64,000 nt of DNA, taken from contig JAFGUS010000094.1 of assembly GCA_016938395.1 (NCBI GenBank), positions 1 through 64,000 of the forward strand. Reading direction: 5' to 3'. The notes beneath the pieces were generated by a model. That model was not told where the DNA came from. It searched no databases and saw only the letters and a list, made by a program, of their open reading frames with translations. Positions 41,871 to 50,133 of the stretch are shown piece by piece (the first letter of the stretch is position 1; the number at the start of each line of letters is the position of its first letter). This stretch comes from Coriobacteriia bacterium. Its GTDB lineage: Bacteria; Actinomycetota; Coriobacteriia; Anaerosomatales; Anaerosomataceae. The position numbers were made by a program, and so were the translations under genes.

Positions 41871-42899
41871 ATGCACGAGGCGCTGCTGTGGGACACGGAG
41901 GGCGAACGCATCCGGTGCCGCCTGTGTCCTCACGAGTGTCGCATCGCTCCGGGTGCCCGGGGAATCTGTGGCGTCCGTGAGAACCGTGGCGGCACGCTGT
42001 GGGCGCTGACCTACGGGCTGGTCTCGTCGGTCGCCGCCGACCCCATCGAGAAGAAGCCGGTCTTCCACTACCGGCCCGGCACCGCGGTGCTCTCACTCGG
42101 CAGCATCGGGTGCTCCATGCGGTGCGGGCACTGTCAGAACTGGCGGATCAGCCGTTCCCGCCCGGGGGCCGATGATGGCGTTGCGCTGGGGCTCCTGCCG
42201 CCGACCGAGGTCGTCACGATGGCCCGTGAGGAGCGGTGCGACGGTGTGGCGTTCACGTACAACGAGCCCGTCATCTGGATCGAGTACGTGCTCGACGTGG
42301 CGCGCGCATGCAAGGAGGCGGGTCTCTTTACCGTGATGGTTACCAACGGCTACATCACAGCAGAGGGACTCGACCTCATCGGACCTCACATCGATGTGTG
42401 GCGCGTGGACGTGAAGGCCTTCAGCGACCGTGTCTACCGCGAACTGTGCAAGGCGCGCTCGGTGCGACCGGTGCTCGAAATGGCGGAGCGAGCGAGGGTG
42501 CGCTGGGGGATGCACGTCGAGGTGGTCACGAACATCATCCCCACGATCAACGACGACGAGGACACCCTCGTCGGCATCGCCGAATGGATCAGGGCCGCGC
42601 TCGGAGAACTCACGCCGTGGCATGTCACGCGCTTCGTACCCTATCTGGACTACGCGCATCTGCCCGCAACGCCTGAGGCGACGCTCATGCGCGCGCGGGA
42701 GATCGGTCACGCTGCGGGGCTCCACTTCGTCTACACGGGCAACGTCCGCATACCCGGGGGCGAGGACACGGTGTGCCCCCGATGCGGAGCCATCGCGGTT
42801 GGCAGGGACGGGTACACGATCACGCGGATGGCCGTCAGCACAGGCGCGTGTGCCGCATGCGGCGCTGCGCTCGGCATCGTCGACAGGGAGAGAGAATGA
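41871..42899 (+). CDS. amrS: AmmeMemoRadiSam-system radical SAM enzyme, 342 aa
   Basis: N-terminal cysteine-rich block CRLCPHECRIAPGARGICGVRENRGG, then the radical SAM cluster CSMRCGHCQNW (CxxxCxxC, near residues 84-91), VAFTYNEPVIWIEY and a C-terminal zinc-like knuckle (CPRCG...CAACG). The AMMECR1 and Memo partners usual for this family are not adjacent. It begins 9 bases after the upstream iron-sulfur signalling gene and its stop overlaps the start of the selenoprotein gene (ATGA). The reaction is not established for the family; a Pfl-activase-like or RNA/protein modification has been suggested by similarity only. Confidence 0.9.
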   Translation: MHEALLWDTEGERIRCRLCPHECRIAPGARGICGVRENRGGTLWALTYGLVSSVAADPIEKKPVFHYRPGTAVLSLGSIGCSMRCGHCQNWRISRSRPGADDGVALGLLPPTEVVTMAREERCDGVAFTYNEPVIWIEYVLDVARACKEAGLFTVMVTNGYITAEGLDLIGPHIDVWRVDVKAFSDRVYRELCKARSVRPVLEMAERARVRWGMHVEVVTNIIPTINDDEDTLVGIAEWIRAALGELTPWHVTRFVPYLDYAHLPATPEATLMRAREIGHAAGLHFVYTGNVRIPGGEDTVCPRCGAIAVGRDGYTITRMAVSTGACAACGAALGIVDRERE

Positions 42900-43588
42900 T
42901 CGCGGCCGAGGAGCACCGGCATGGGCACGAAGGCGCGGATGAGGAGGTCGTGCCCCGCATCCTGCTGTTCTACGACTACGCTTGACCGTTCTGCTATGTC
43001 GACCAGTTCAGGTTCGACGACCTTGAGCGCGAGTTCGACGTCGATCTCGTGCTCGTGCCTTTCGAGCTACGCCCTGGCGCACCGGCAGAGGGCCTTTCCG
43101 CCGAGGCCGAAGGTCTCGGCCACTCCGAGCGTGTGGAGAAGCGTCTCCTCGAACTGGCCGCCGAGGCCGGCCACGAGATGGTGCTCGGGGACAACATCCC
43201 CAACACGCATCAGGCGATCGTCATGGCGGAGTTCGCCCGTGACCTGGGATCGGAGACGCACCGGAGGGTCCATGCCGCGATCTTCGCCGCCTACTACGGG
43301 CAGGGGCGCGATATCGGATCGCGCGAGGTCCTGCGAGACGTGGCGAGAGCGGAAGGTCTCGACGTGGAGGCACTCGAAGCCGCTTGGGACGAGAATCGTT
43401 ACGACGATCGGCTGCACGAGTTCGACCATCTCGGCATGCACCTCGGCATCGACACGACGCCTGCCGCGCTCATCTGCAACGAGCTCCTCATAGGCTCGCG
43501 ACCGTACGGGGTGCTGCGCGAGGCGCTTCTGCGCTGCCTGGTGACCGCGGCCAACATCGAGGACACCGGGGAGATGCCGGGGGAGTAA
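42896..43588 (+). CDS. DsbA/FrnE-like thiol-disulfide oxidoreductase, probable selenoprotein (in-frame TGA = selenocysteine 30), 230 aa
   Basis: ATG 42896 overlaps the amrS stop (ATGA) and has GGGAG six bases upstream. The frame reads to FYDYA, meets TGA at 42983-42985, then continues PFCYVDQFRFDDLEREF to a normal stop at 43588. In DsbA/FrnE-type proteins the motif here is YDYxCPFCY, so the TGA replaces precisely the N-terminal, catalytic Cys of CxxC: UPFC (Sec30, Cys33). The rest is a normal FrnE-like thioredoxin/helical fold (FELRPGAPAEG, EGLGHSERVEKRL, AFAL-like helices, LGIDTTPAALICNELLIG). A SECIS-type stem-loop follows (42998-43018). The N-terminal His/Glu-rich stretch (HRHGHEGADEE) is unusual. 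The alternative is a recent Cys-to-stop mutation, but both sides show undamaged frame. Confidence 0.82.
42983..43018 (+). promoter_or_regulatory. Selenocysteine UGA codon and bacterial SECIS-like stem-loop
   Basis: After UGA (42983-42985) a hairpin forms from GUCGACC (42998-43004), a six-base loop AGUUCA (43005-43010) and GGUUCGAC (43011-43018); seven base pairs with one bulged U. The loop begins 19 nt after the UGA, carries G in its second position and U next to it, as bacterial SECIS elements do. The pairing lies inside the coding sequence, as needed for SelB-dependent readthrough. Confidence 0.7.
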
Positions 43589-43679
43589 CGGAGGCTGCGC
43601 GGTCCTCGCACGCACGCGAACCGCTATAGTGGAGCACGGTCTCGCATCTTTCCGTGAGCGCATGTACGAAGGGACGCAC

Positions 43680-44924
43680 GTGTACCCGACGGTCATCATC
43701 CCGTCCTTCTGGACCCGGCCCAGGAGCCGGGCCGCGCGACGCTCGGCATCATCGTTCGATCATCCGACGCCGCTCGGCCAGCCGGGGACGCTTCCCGACT
43801 GCCTCCATTCGCTCGAGGGTGTCGCGGGGCTCGGTCGTGTCGTGGTCATCGTGGTGGCCACTGACCCGTCGATCGAGCACGCCGCCGAAGACCAGGTGCG
43901 ACAGATCGTCGACGAGGTCCATGGCGTCGATGCGCTCGTGTTCGGCTCGGCCGAGATGGGGTCGGTGCACCGCCGCCTCGAGCAGCTCGAGTTTGCCGAT
44001 ATCCTCGGCGGCGTGAGCCTCGGCAGCTACGGCGGCGTGCGCAACGTTGGGCTGCTCCTCGCGGCCGTGCTCGGCAGCGAGGCGGTCGTCTTCCTCGACG
44101 ACGACGAGGTAGTCACCGGCCCTGACTTCAGCGAGCGGGCCATGGAAGGGCTTGGCGAGCCGCTCGCCGCAGGTGGCCGTCCCGTGCTCGCCAAGAGCGG
44201 TCACTACATCGACGAGAAGGGCTCGTACCGCGTTGCGGATGCGCGCCGCTTGAGCGACATGTTCTGGCGGCAGGACGAGTTCTACAACCGCGCCGTGGCG
44301 GCGCTTGCCGCTCCCCCGCGCATCAGGCCGGGTACGCTCGCCTTCGGCGGCTGCCTGGCACTCCACCGTCACATGTACTGCAACGTCCCGTTCGACCCGT
44401 GGGCAGTGCGTGGCGAGGACATCGACTATGTCATCAACGCGCGGATGCACGGTGGTGACGTGTTCCTCGACTCCGGATGGTCGGTAGTCCACCGGCCGCC
44501 TGCGGTGCCGAGTGCCGCGGCGCTCTTCAAGCAGGATGTGTTCCGCTTCGTGTACACCCACCGCAAGCTCGAGTTCGCCAAGTCGCAGGTGGACTTGCGG
44601 CAGGTGACCGCCGAGTCACTCATGCCGTACCCTGGCCGGTTCGTTGACTCGTCCATCAACTGGCGCGCGCGTGTCACCGCGCTCCTTCGCGCGATCTCGG
44701 GTCCTGAGCGCGGTGCCTACCTCGCTGTGGCGCGCTCCGCGCTGCCCGAGGCGCAACGCTACGCCCGCGAAAGCTGCGAGCGGTACTTCGCATTCCAGCG
44801 GCGCTGGCCGATGCTGACCGACCGCGTCTGGGAGGACGTGGCCCTGAAGTCGCTCTTCACCGGTGAGCGCAGGGTCGACCGCGGTGCCATCACCGGGCGG
44901 TTCCCGGTCATCAGGGCCGAGTGA
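43680..44924 (+). CDS. Glycosyltransferase-like protein, GT-A fold (GT2-like), 414 aa
   Basis: Begins VYPTVIIPSFWTR, the usual first strand of GT2 enzymes, with a DDD-type metal motif in VVFLDDDEVVTGPDF (near residue 143) and an acceptor-site pattern RGEDIDYVINARMHGG (near 250) like the ED motif of polymer-forming glycosyltransferases. GTG 43680 is preferred because GAAGGG lies 6 bases upstream; ATG 43662 is a second choice. No membrane segments. A -10-like TATAGT at about 43625 gives it its own promoter; its stop overlaps the TSUP permease gene. The sugar and acceptor are unknown. Confidence 0.65.
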   Translation: MYPTVIIPSFWTRPRSRAARRSASSFDHPTPLGQPGTLPDCLHSLEGVAGLGRVVVIVVATDPSIEHAAEDQVRQIVDEVHGVDALVFGSAEMGSVHRRLEQLEFADILGGVSLGSYGGVRNVGLLLAAVLGSEAVVFLDDDEVVTGPDFSERAMEGLGEPLAAGGRPVLAKSGHYIDEKGSYRVADARRLSDMFWRQDEFYNRAVAALAAPPRIRPGTLAFGGCLALHRHMYCNVPFDPWAVRGEDIDYVINARMHGGDVFLDSGWSVVHRPPAVPSAAALFKQDVFRFVYTHRKLEFAKSQVDLRQVTAESLMPYPGRFVDSSINWRARVTALLRAISGPERGAYLAVARSALPEAQRYARESCERYFAFQRRWPMLTDRVWEDVALKSLFTGERRVDRGAITGRFPVIRAE

Positions 44925-45706
44925 GCGTGGTGTCGGGACCCGTCCCCGCAGCACTCGTCGGGCTGGTCGCCGGGTACCTGTCCGGCCAGTTCGGCGTCGG
45001 CGGCGGCATCGTGACCACCCCTGCAATCCGCTTGGTGCTGGGCTACCCTGAGCTGATCGCGGTGGGGACGCCGCTGCCCGTGATCATCCCCACTGCGATC
45101 GCCGGCGCCCTCTCCTACGCACGGCGAGGTCTTCTCGATGTCCGGACGGGTGCGATCGTCGGGGCCGTAGGGGCGCTCTTCTCGGTCGCGGGTGCCTGGG
45201 CGACCACGTTCGTGGGCGGAACGGTTGTCCTTCTGGTAACCGCAGCGCTTGTCTGCTGGATGGCTGTGGACATGGCCCTTCTCGCGGTGCGTCCCGATAG
45301 CTCCCAGGGCGCTCGCACCGCACTGCACGTCCGGACCACTTCCGTGCCGTGGCTGGCAGCCCTCGGTGTGCTGGCCGGGCTTTACTCCGGCTTCCTCGGT
45401 CTGGGCGGCGGATTCGTGCTCGTGCCAGCGCTCGTCCGCTACTTCGGGTTCTCGGTGAAAGAGGCCATGGGCACGAGCCTCGTCGCCGTAGCACTCTTAG
45501 CCATCCCCGGGTCTATGACGCACTACCTCCTGGGGAACGTCGATGTGGGACTCGCGCTGGCGCTGGCGCTCGGTGTCATCCCGGGAGCGCTGCTCGGGGC
45601 TCGGGTGACCGCGCTCACCCGTGAGCGGAACGTGCGCATCGCTTTCGCGGTGTTCCTGTTCGCGGTCGGCGGGATTCTCGGACTCACTGAACTCGGGGTG
45701 CTGTGA
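44921..45706 (+). CDS. TauE/SafE (TSUP) family membrane transporter, 261 aa
   Basis: About eight helices with two family blocks: GYLSGQFGVGGGIVTTPAI near residue 20 and GLYSGFLGLGGGFVLVPALV near 155, the duplicated GxGGG motif. GTG 44921 overlaps the upstream stop (GTGA) and its stop overlaps the next gene. TSUP proteins carry sulfite, sulfonates, sulfolactate or other small anions; the substrate is not readable here. Confidence 0.88.
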   Translation: MSVVSGPVPAALVGLVAGYLSGQFGVGGGIVTTPAIRLVLGYPELIAVGTPLPVIIPTAIAGALSYARRGLLDVRTGAIVGAVGALFSVAGAWATTFVGGTVVLLVTAALVCWMAVDMALLAVRPDSSQGARTALHVRTTSVPWLAALGVLAGLYSGFLGLGGGFVLVPALVRYFGFSVKEAMGTSLVAVALLAIPGSMTHYLLGNVDVGLALALALGVIPGALLGARVTALTRERNVRIAFAVFLFAVGGILGLTELGVL

Positions 45707-46527
45707 TGGCAGACCCGTTCTTCGCCCAGGCGACCTTGGCCGATCTGGAACGGCTCTTCCGCCCACTCCTGGCATCGCGGGCCTTCGACAGCCGTGACGA
45801 GGTCCTCGCGGTCCACGAGAGCGAGCCGTGGCGCCTACGGGTCAGCGAGGCGGGTGATGTCGCGGTACTCGATATCTGGCGTGACCACCTGGATATCCTC
45901 GCAATCGAGGCGCTCTGGTGCGTCGAGCGCACGATTCCCACGGCGATCGAGCAGACGGTGTCACTCGCCCGCGAACATGGGTTCGGCACGGTCCTCAGCC
46001 CGCCGGTACCCGTCGATCAGGTCCACGTCTACGAGCGCGCCGGAATGCACGTGAGGGAGACCACCGCGACTCTCGTGTTCGAATTGCACAACCGCGAGGT
46101 GGTCGCAGCCCCGTGCTGCGAGGGCATGACCATCCGGGAGGGCTCTGCAGGGGATATCGTGCCCGTGCTCGGCGTCGACCGGCGCTGCTTCGACGACTTC
46201 TGGCGCTACGACGAACGTCGACTGCGTCGTCTTGTCGACCGGCAGCGGCTTGCGATCGCCGAGTGTGAGGGCATCCCGGTGGGCTACACGCTCTCGGTTC
46301 CGGGCGCCGAGTTCGCCCAGATCGGCCGGGTGTGTGTCGTGCCGGAGGCCCGGCGCCAGGGGATCGGCCGGATGCTGCTCGCAGACGTCATCCACGCGGC
46401 GCAGCATGCCGGGGCACGGTCGCTCGGCCTGTGTACGCAGACCGGCAATCGTGCATCGCGCGCGCTCTATCACCGCGTCGGGTTCCGGGACACCGGCGAC
46501 CGGTTCGTGTTCCTGGAGTCGTGCTAA
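45703..46527 (+). CDS. GNAT-family N-acetyltransferase with a degenerate N-terminal GNAT domain, 274 aa
   Basis: The C-terminal half (about 140-274) is a complete GNAT domain: IGRVCVVPEARRQGIGRMLLADVI holds the acetyl-CoA-binding RRQGIG, and LYHRVGFRDTGDRFVFL ends the fold. The N-terminal half (about 10-125) has a similar plan ending in YERAGMHVRETTATLVFEL but lacks the RxxGxG loop, so it is probably a catalytically inactive copy. Starts at GTG 45703 (GTGA overlap) or ATG 45706. Acetylation target unknown. Confidence 0.8.
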   Translation: MMADPFFAQATLADLERLFRPLLASRAFDSRDEVLAVHESEPWRLRVSEAGDVAVLDIWRDHLDILAIEALWCVERTIPTAIEQTVSLAREHGFGTVLSPPVPVDQVHVYERAGMHVRETTATLVFELHNREVVAAPCCEGMTIREGSAGDIVPVLGVDRRCFDDFWRYDERRLRRLVDRQRLAIAECEGIPVGYTLSVPGAEFAQIGRVCVVPEARRQGIGRMLLADVIHAAQHAGARSLGLCTQTGNRASRALYHRVGFRDTGDRFVFLESC

Positions 46528-46549
46528 GGTGGCCCGGGAGAGGGGTTCG

Positions 46550-47872
46550 ATGTCGACTGTGCGCTCATGGGTCGTCGACGCCACGCTTGTCACTGCGACC
46601 CTCATCATCGCTGTTGTGGCTGCCGCTGGCCTCGTCGTGGAGGTGCCACGACCGGTCTTCATCGCTGCCACCGTCGGTCTTGTGCTGGTTGCCGGCGGTA
46701 CCGTCGGCGCCCGACTGCTCACGCGACCCGACCACATCAAGGCGCTTCACTCGCAGCGCGTCCTCGAGATCGCCGACCGCTCGCTCGCGCATCTGCGCAG
46801 AGGCCTCGACGCCCAGACGGCCCAGGAGGTGTGTCGTCTGGCGCTGGACGAGAGCGAGGCGGCCGCGGTCGCCATAACCGACACCGAGCGTGTCCTCGGA
46901 TTCGCCGGCCTGGGTGAGGATCACCACGCCGTGGGAGGCTCGATTCTCACGCGCGCGACGCGCGAGGCGATCGAGACGAACGAGCATCGCGTTCTGGCGT
47001 CCAAAGACGAGATCGGCTGTCCGAAGAAGGAGTGCCTGCTGCGTGCGGCGATCGTCGTGCCGCTGGAGACGCGCGGGCGGGCCGTTGGCACGCTCAAGTT
47101 CTACTACACCACGCCGCGACTGCTCAACGAAACGCAGGTCACGATGGTCGAGGGGTTGGCCAAGCTTCTCTCCACGCAGCTCGAGCTCTCCGAACTCGAG
47201 CGCCAGACGGAGCTCGCCTGCCGCATGGAGCTCAAGGCGCTCCAGGCACAGATCAATCCACACTTCCTATTCAACACGATCAACACGATCGCCATGCTGA
47301 TACGCACCGACCCGGCGACCGCACGGGAGTTGCTCAGGGAGTTCGCGTCGTTCTACCGCCGGATGCTCGAGGACAACGAGGGGCTCGTGGCGCTGCGCCA
47401 GGAGGTCGACTACGCGCTGACATACCTCCGTTTCGAACAGGCGCGCTTCGGGGAGAGGCTCCGCGTGGTCCACGACCTCCCCGACGAGGTGGGTGATGTG
47501 GCGGTGCCCGCGTTCATCGTCCAGCCGATCGTCGAGAACTGCGTGCAGCACGGGATGCGCCCGACCGGGCCGCTCGACATCACCATCGCGGGGAAGCGGC
47601 GGGATGGCGCCGTGAGCATCCGGATCAGCGACAACGGACTCGGCATCGAACCGGAAGATGTCGCGCGGGTGCTGAAGCCTGGCTTCGGGAAAGGGCTAGG
47701 CATCGCGCTGAAGAACATAGACGATAGGCTCAAGGGGCACTACGGACCGGGAAGCGGTCTCGAGGTGACGAGTGAGCACGGCACAGGCACGACGGTAACG
47801 CTGACGATCGTGGAGGACGCCGCCGCCGGGACGGACGATGAGGGCGATGCTCAAAGCACTTCTGGTCGATGA
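46550..47872 (+). CDS. LytS/YpdA-type sensor histidine kinase, 440 aa
   Basis: Two N-terminal membrane helices (about 9-28 and 33-55) instead of the five to six of LytS, a GAF-like domain (about 75-215) containing IGCPKKECLL, then the His_kinase domain with LQAQINPHFLFNTINTI (phospho-His near 241) and HATPase_c (VENCVQHGM, ISDNGLGIEP, GIALKNIDDRL). ATG 46550 has GGGAGAGGGG upstream. The stop overlaps the LytTR regulator gene by about 35 bp. Relatives sense pyruvate or other carboxylates; here a symporter operon lies downstream. Confidence 0.9.
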   Translation: MSTVRSWVVDATLVTATLIIAVVAAAGLVVEVPRPVFIAATVGLVLVAGGTVGARLLTRPDHIKALHSQRVLEIADRSLAHLRRGLDAQTAQEVCRLALDESEAAAVAITDTERVLGFAGLGEDHHAVGGSILTRATREAIETNEHRVLASKDEIGCPKKECLLRAAIVVPLETRGRAVGTLKFYYTTPRLLNETQVTMVEGLAKLLSTQLELSELERQTELACRMELKALQAQINPHFLFNTINTIAMLIRTDPATARELLREFASFYRRMLEDNEGLVALRQEVDYALTYLRFEQARFGERLRVVHDLPDEVGDVAVPAFIVQPIVENCVQHGMRPTGPLDITIAGKRRDGAVSIRISDNGLGIEPEDVARVLKPGFGKGLGIALKNIDDRLKGHYGPGSGLEVTSEHGTGTTVTLTIVEDAAAGTDDEGDAQSTSGR

Positions 47873-48554
47873 CGAGGTCCCTGCCCGCTCAGAGCTGCGC
47901 TACCTGCTCGGTGAGGCCGGTGGCGTAGAAGTCGTGGGTGAGGCGGGCAGCGCGACGGAGGCGCTGCAGCTCATACGCGCCATCCCCTATGATGTGGTGT
48001 TTCTCGACATCGACATGCCCGGTCTCACGGGGATAGAGCTTGCCGAGACGCTCTCGGGTCTCGAGCACCCGCCCGCGATCGTCTTCGTAACGGCCCACAG
48101 TGAGCACGCCGTCGAGGCCTTCGAGGTGGCGGCTGCCGACTACCTCGTGAAGCCGGTCGAAACGCGGCGGCTGCGCATGGCGATCGACCGCATCGCTCCC
48201 GCGGTGACGGCGCAGCCGCGTATCGAGCGAGTCCCCGTGGAGAAGGCCGGCAAGAAGCTCCTCCTGCAGGTCTCGGACATCTTCCACGTGATGGCGAAGG
48301 ACGACTATAGCTACATCTTCACCGACGGCGAGCGGTACCTCTCGACGCTCTCGCTCGCCGAACTCGAGCAGAAGCTCGAGCCACAGGGCTTCTTCCGCGT
48401 CCACCGGCGATACCTTGTGAACCTGGCGGCGGTCCGTGAGATCGCTCCGATGTACGGCGGGACGATGGAGCTCACACTGAAGGACGCAGCAGGCACGCAG
48501 GTGCCCGTGTCCCGCCGCCGCGCTCCCGCACTGAAGCGGGCGCTGGGATTGTAG
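47838..48554 (+). CDS. LytTR-family response regulator, 238 aa
   Basis: Receiver (LLVDDEVPARSELRYLL, Asp in VVFLDIDMPGLTG, VKPVETRRL) and LytTR DNA-binding domain (about 135-236; VSDIFHVMAKDDYSYIFT, FFRVHRRYLVNLAAVREI). Overlaps the sensor gene; ATG 47838 or ATG 47847 could start it. LytTR regulators bind pairs of 9-bp imperfect direct repeats. Control of the nearby USP/symporter genes is an inference from position. Confidence 0.92.
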   Translation: MRAMLKALLVDDEVPARSELRYLLGEAGGVEVVGEAGSATEALQLIRAIPYDVVFLDIDMPGLTGIELAETLSGLEHPPAIVFVTAHSEHAVEAFEVAAADYLVKPVETRRLRMAIDRIAPAVTAQPRIERVPVEKAGKKLLLQVSDIFHVMAKDDYSYIFTDGERYLSTLSLAELEQKLEPQGFFRVHRRYLVNLAAVREIAPMYGGTMELTLKDAAGTQVPVSRRRAPALKRALGL

Positions 48555-48556
48555 CC

Positions 48557-49012
48557 ATGCTCATCGGGATCATCGCCGACACCCACGGTTCGCTGCCCGA
48601 TGCGGTCGCGGAGGTCTTCGCGGACGTCGACCGCATCATCCACGCCGGGGACGTCGGTTCGCAACTCGTACTCGACGGCCTTGAGGCGATCGCGCCGGTC
48701 ACCGCGGTTCGCGGCAACATGGACACCGGGGGCCTCGAGTGGCGCCTGCCCGACACCGCGGTGGTGCATGCAGGCACCTGCCGAATCCTGGTGGGGCATA
48801 AGGCCGAGCATCTCGCACCGCTCGCCGAGTCCACGCCGGCCGACGTTATCGTGAGCGGGCACACCCATCGGGCGAGGGTGGAACGTGTCGGCGACGTACT
48901 TCGGGTGAATCCCGGACCGGCGGGCAGCGCGGGTCGGGATGGCCGAGGTCCGACCGTTGCCCTGCTCGACTGCGCCGTTGACCCCCCGGAAGCGCGCATC
49001 GTCGACCTCTGA
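48557..49012 (+). CDS. YfcE/MJ0936-type metallophosphoesterase, 151 aa
   Basis: Small calcineurin-like phosphodiesterase with all metal blocks: ADTHGSLPD (8-16), HAGDVGS (about 33-39), RGNMD (about 54-58), VGHKAEH (about 77) and SGHTHR (about 102-107). Relatives hydrolyse model phosphodiesters and need Mn2+ or Ni2+; the natural substrate is unknown. It begins 2 bases after the LytTR gene, so it is in that operon. Confidence 0.9.
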   Translation: MLIGIIADTHGSLPDAVAEVFADVDRIIHAGDVGSQLVLDGLEAIAPVTAVRGNMDTGGLEWRLPDTAVVHAGTCRILVGHKAEHLAPLAESTPADVIVSGHTHRARVERVGDVLRVNPGPAGSAGRDGRGPTVALLDCAVDPPEARIVDL

Positions 49013-49239
49013 GCCGCGGCGCGCCTGATGCGCGTGTCGGGGAGTGGTCGCGTGGCGCCGTGAGCGGCGCATGGAGCGCGGGCGGGTCCGACGCGCGCCA
49101 CTCACCGCTCGCCTGACCCCTTCTGCCGACACTCCACCGCCGCACGCGACAGGTTCATCGCGTACCCGCTGTTCGGGTCGTAGCCTGTGTCTGCGGGCGT
49201 GCACCGGACCGTCCGCACGCTACTGGGGAGGTGGAACGC
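49013..49239 (+). other. Intergenic region before the universal stress protein gene
   Basis: 227 bp without a convincing gene. A small hairpin GCGCC-GTGAGC-GGCGC (49055-49070) may end the preceding transcript. GGGGAGGTGG at 49225-49234 is the ribosome binding site of the next gene. No clear -35/-10 pair or LytTR repeat pair at standard spacing was found. Confidence 0.3.
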
Positions 49240-49734
49240 ATGAAGGTCTGCATCAAGGGCGCAGCCGAGGACATCAAGCTCGGTGAGGTCGGCGAAGTCT
49301 GCCATGAGATCGACCGCATCCTCGTACCGACTGACGGTTCCGAGCCGTCGGTTGCCGCTACGGAGTACGCGGTCATCATGGCGCGCACGTTCGGTGCCGC
49401 GGTCAAGGCGATCTACGTCGACACCGGGCTCGAAGCGCTCGAGCTGCCCGAGGAGGTCATGACCGAGGAGGTCTACGAGGGTGTTCATCCCTCGGTCAAG
49501 GGCCTGATCATCGCCAAGACGCTCTGCGAACGCAACGGTGTCGAGTGTGAGGTCGAGATCGTCCAGGGCGGGGTCGCAAAGCGCATCCTGCACGTGGCCG
49601 AGGAGTGGAAGGCCGACATGATCGTCATCGGCGACACCGGCCGGACCGGCATCAAGCGCATGGCGCTCGGCAGCGTCGCCGAGACCGTAGTCAAGGGCTC
49701 ACCCATCCCGACGATGGTTGTGAAGGCCGACTGA
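49240..49734 (+). CDS. Universal stress protein (UspA family), 164 aa
   Basis: UspA fold with first strand DRILVPTDGSEPSVAATEYAV and the ATP-binding block VIGDTGRTGIKRMALGSVAETVVKGSPIPTMVV (GxxGxGxxxxxxGS-type, here GDTGRTG-x9-GS). An N-terminal extension of about 27 residues (CIKGAAEDIKLGEVGEVCHEI) is not usual and includes two Cys. ATG 49240 is used because the GTG three codons earlier lies in the ribosome binding site. It precedes a sodium symporter pair, a frequent arrangement in bacteria. Confidence 0.9.
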   Translation: MKVCIKGAAEDIKLGEVGEVCHEIDRILVPTDGSEPSVAATEYAVIMARTFGAAVKAIYVDTGLEALELPEEVMTEEVYEGVHPSVKGLIIAKTLCERNGVECEVEIVQGGVAKRILHVAEEWKADMIVIGDTGRTGIKRMALGSVAETVVKGSPIPTMVVKAD

Positions 49735-49778
49735 TCAGCCGACGGGGTTCGGCTCTGACGCACGAAGGAGGTGCACAC

Positions 49779-50129
49779 GTGGGAGACACGACGGAGAGAG
49801 CTACGCATGTCCAGCATGGCGATCACATCGACACGATCGAGAGTGTGGATGCGGTCTTCCGGGCACAGCGGAAGCTCAGCTTCACGTACGGCGCGGTGTT
49901 CTTCGCCGTGACCCTCGCCATCCCGGCCTCGTCGGTGTGGTGGGAGAGTTGGTACGCGGTTCCCATCTGGGGCGGCTTCACCGCCAACTACCTGTTCGTC
50001 TCGCTTCTGTACTACGTCTTCCTTTGGACGATGGCGTGGGTGTACTCGAAGCAGGCGGACAAGCTCGACGATCAGCTCGCCCGCATGGCCGACGAGATCT
50101 CGGCCCGGACCGCCGGAGAGGGGGCGTAA
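49779..50129 (+). CDS. DUF4212 small subunit of sodium/solute symporter, 116 aa
   Basis: Two membrane helices (about 36-56 and 67-89: TYGAVFFAVTLAIPASSVWW and NYLFVSLLYYVFLWTMAWVY) and a C-terminal amphipathic helix. GTG 49779 is placed by AAGGAGGTG directly upstream; the longer frame runs through the ribosome binding site. DUF4212 proteins are always followed by a sodium:solute symporter of the VC_2705 type, as here after 4 bases. Confidence 0.85.
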   Translation: MGDTTERATHVQHGDHIDTIESVDAVFRAQRKLSFTYGAVFFAVTLAIPASSVWWESWYAVPIWGGFTANYLFVSLLYYVFLWTMAWVYSKQADKLDDQLARMADEISARTAGEGA

Positions 50130-50133
50130 GACT

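Noticed and set aside
42896..42985. Reading the DsbA-like gene as an ordinary nonsense pseudogene
   Set aside because: No other damage in 230 codons, the stop is exactly at the catalytic Cys codon position, the second Cys is kept and a SECIS-like hairpin follows; a random nonsense mutation would not be expected to fall there. It stays the main alternative if the genome lacks selenocysteine machinery.
49013..49239. LytTR binding repeats before the stress-protein gene
   Set aside because: GTTCAT and GTTCGG elements are present at 49153 and 49171, but their 18-bp spacing does not fit the usual 21-22 bp and flanking bases miss the consensus.
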